Source of the DNA: Candidatus Peregrinibacteria bacterium
GTDB taxonomy: Bacteria; Patescibacteriota; Gracilibacteria; UBA1369; UBA12463
DNA length: 5,563 nucleotides
Direction: 5' to 3'
NCBI GenBank assembly: GCA_023245695.1
Contig: JAHFJT010000076.1
Span: 1 to 5,563 of the forward strand
The translations under genes were made by a program, and so were the position numbers. Positions within the stretch are counted from its first letter, which is position 1, and each line of letters starts with the position of its first letter. The notes under the pieces are model-generated. The model worked only from the letters and a program-made list of their open reading frames with translations. It was not told the DNA's origin and did no database searches. Of the stretch, positions 4,611 to 5,563 are shown in pieces.

Positions 4611-5563
4611 ATGCCTCCACGATCACAAAAACCAGAAGCGACAGATCCTCTTTATGGCATGCGGCACTCGTGCGCGCATATGCTGGCACAGGCGGTGCTC
4701 CAGGTTTTCCCTGATGCGAAGTTGGGCGTGGGACCGGTGATCGATAATGGCTTTTACTACGATTTCCAGCTGTCACGCACACTCACGCCAGAGGATATCA
4801 AAGATATTCAGAAGCGTATGGAGCACATCGGCAAGCAGAATCAGACGTTTGTGCGACAGGAGAAGACAATCGAAGAGGCGAAGGAATTTCTCAAGCCAAA
4901 AGAGCAGCTCTTCAAAATCGAACTCGTGAATGATTTTGCTGAGCAGGGTTCGACGACGGTGAGTTTTTACGAGAATGTGGATCAGAAGGGCGAGGTGAAG
5001 TTTGTGGATCTTTGCCGTGGAAATCATACGGAGACGACAGGGAAAGTTGGTGCGTTCCAGCTCACGACGATTGCGTCTGCGTACTGGAAGGGCGATAGCG
5101 CCAATCCATCGATGCAGCGAATTTACGGTGTGTGTTTCGCGACGCAAGAAGAGCTGAAGGATTACCTCATGAAGATTGAAGAGGCGAAGAAGCGTGATCA
5201 TAAACTTCTCGGAAAGCAGCTCAGCTTGTTTACCTTTTCACCGCTTGTTGGTGCGGGTTTGCCGCTCTTCCTTCCGAAGGGTGCGCGACTGAAGCGCACG
5301 CTTGAAGAGTTTATTACGAGCGAAAAAGAGAAGCGTGGATATTCGTTTGTCTGTATTCCGCACATCGCCAAAGATGCGCTCTATGTCACAAGTGGACACC
5401 TCGGAAAGTACGATGCGATGATGCCCGTAATGGAGGTCGAAGAAGGTGGCGACAAGCTCGTGATGAAGGCGATGAACTGTCCGCATCACTTCGAGATGTT
5501 CAAGGCGGAGCCACACTCATACCGTGAATTACCGCTTCGTTTTGCGGAAAATACGACGGTGTA
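4611..5563 (+). CDS. thrS: Threonyl-tRNA synthetase lacking the TGS domain (C-terminus cut by window edge)
   Basis: ThrRS charges tRNA-Thr and edits mischarged serine. The window contains residues 1-317. The N-terminal editing domain starts almost at once: HSCAH (H19, H23) is the first metal-binding pair, and CRGNH (C135, H139) the second, where most bacterial enzymes have CRGPH. The class II catalytic core begins around residue 210 (SPLVGAGLPLFLPKGARLK, motif 1 region), then TSGHLGKYDAMM and MNCPHH, whose C290 corresponds to the zinc-binding Cys334 of E. coli. The last residues, LPLRFAENTTV, lie just before motif 2. The rest of the catalytic core and the anticodon-binding domain are outside. 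Only 18 residues precede HSCAH, so the usual roughly 60-residue TGS domain is missing. The ATG at 4611 follows an A/T-rich leader without Shine-Dalgarno sequence; no TGS-like coding precedes it. It is transcribed divergently from the small gene at 3992-4405. Confidence 0.97.
   Translation, partial: MPPRSQKPEATDPLYGMRHSCAHMLAQAVLQVFPDAKLGVGPVIDNGFYYDFQLSRTLTPEDIKDIQKRMEHIGKQNQTFVRQEKTIEEAKEFLKPKEQLFKIELVNDFAEQGSTTVSFYENVDQKGEVKFVDLCRGNHTETTGKVGAFQLTTIASAYWKGDSANPSMQRIYGVCFATQEELKDYLMKIEEAKKRDHKLLGKQLSLFTFSPLVGAGLPLFLPKGARLKRTLEEFITSEKEKRGYSFVCIPHIAKDALYVTSGHLGKYDAMMPVMEVEEGGDKLVMKAMNCPHHFEMFKAEPHSYRELPLRFAENTTV

Noticed and set aside
4773..5516. Minus-strand frames opposite thrS
   Set aside because: ThrRS motifs cover this region on the plus strand; the reverse frames are low-complexity, leucine- and arginine-rich shadows.

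Overview
The window looks like ordinary bacterial chromosome. Three housekeeping or near-housekeeping genes lie on the minus strand (uvrA, a PrsW-type membrane protease and recF), with a small AT-rich gene of unknown function next to them. A threonyl-tRNA synthetase gene on the plus strand runs off the right edge. uvrA is cut by the left edge and thrS by the right edge. GC looks to be in the mid-40s by eye, and the 137-codon gene is clearly AT-richer than its neighbours. The genes read cleanly with the standard code and stop at TAG or TAA. A Patescibacteria (CPR)-type organism is a plausible but unproven guess. It rests on a ThrRS without the N-terminal TGS domain, the absence of recognisable Shine-Dalgarno sequences before all five genes, and a gene order in which recF is not beside dnaA, dnaN or gyrB.

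Layout. Positions 1-1451 (minus) hold the N-terminal half of UvrA, the damage sensor of nucleotide excision repair. Positions 1573-2448 (minus) hold a PrsW-family intramembrane protease with its own extended -10 promoter. Positions 2449-2705 are non-coding and carry that promoter, a second look-alike -10 and a perfect 20-bp palindrome centred on CACGTG. Positions 2706-3863 (minus) encode complete RecF. Positions 3864-3991 form a compact regulatory gap. It has a near-leaderless recF promoter on the minus strand and a near-consensus promoter on the plus strand that points at the 3' end of the next gene. Positions 3992-4405 (minus) encode a basic 137-residue protein, possibly of the BECR nuclease fold; its start codon sits inside a perfect 14-bp palindrome. 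Positions 4406-4610 are the divergent gap before thrS. They contain a 46-nt segment that folds on paper into a three-way junction with no unpaired junction bases, followed by a T-run. Positions 4611-5563 (plus) encode the first 317 residues of ThrRS.

How the parts relate. uvrA and recF both act in DNA repair, but the spacing and separate promoters suggest loosely clustered genes, not one tight operon. The most interesting section is 3900-4600. A strong plus-strand promoter, an oppositely oriented small gene and a terminator-like structured RNA could together define an antisense transcript of about 650 nt covering the whole small gene. The likely thrS -10 box overlaps the first strand of the structure, so thrS transcripts would escape that terminator. 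This is inference from sequence and needs RNA evidence.
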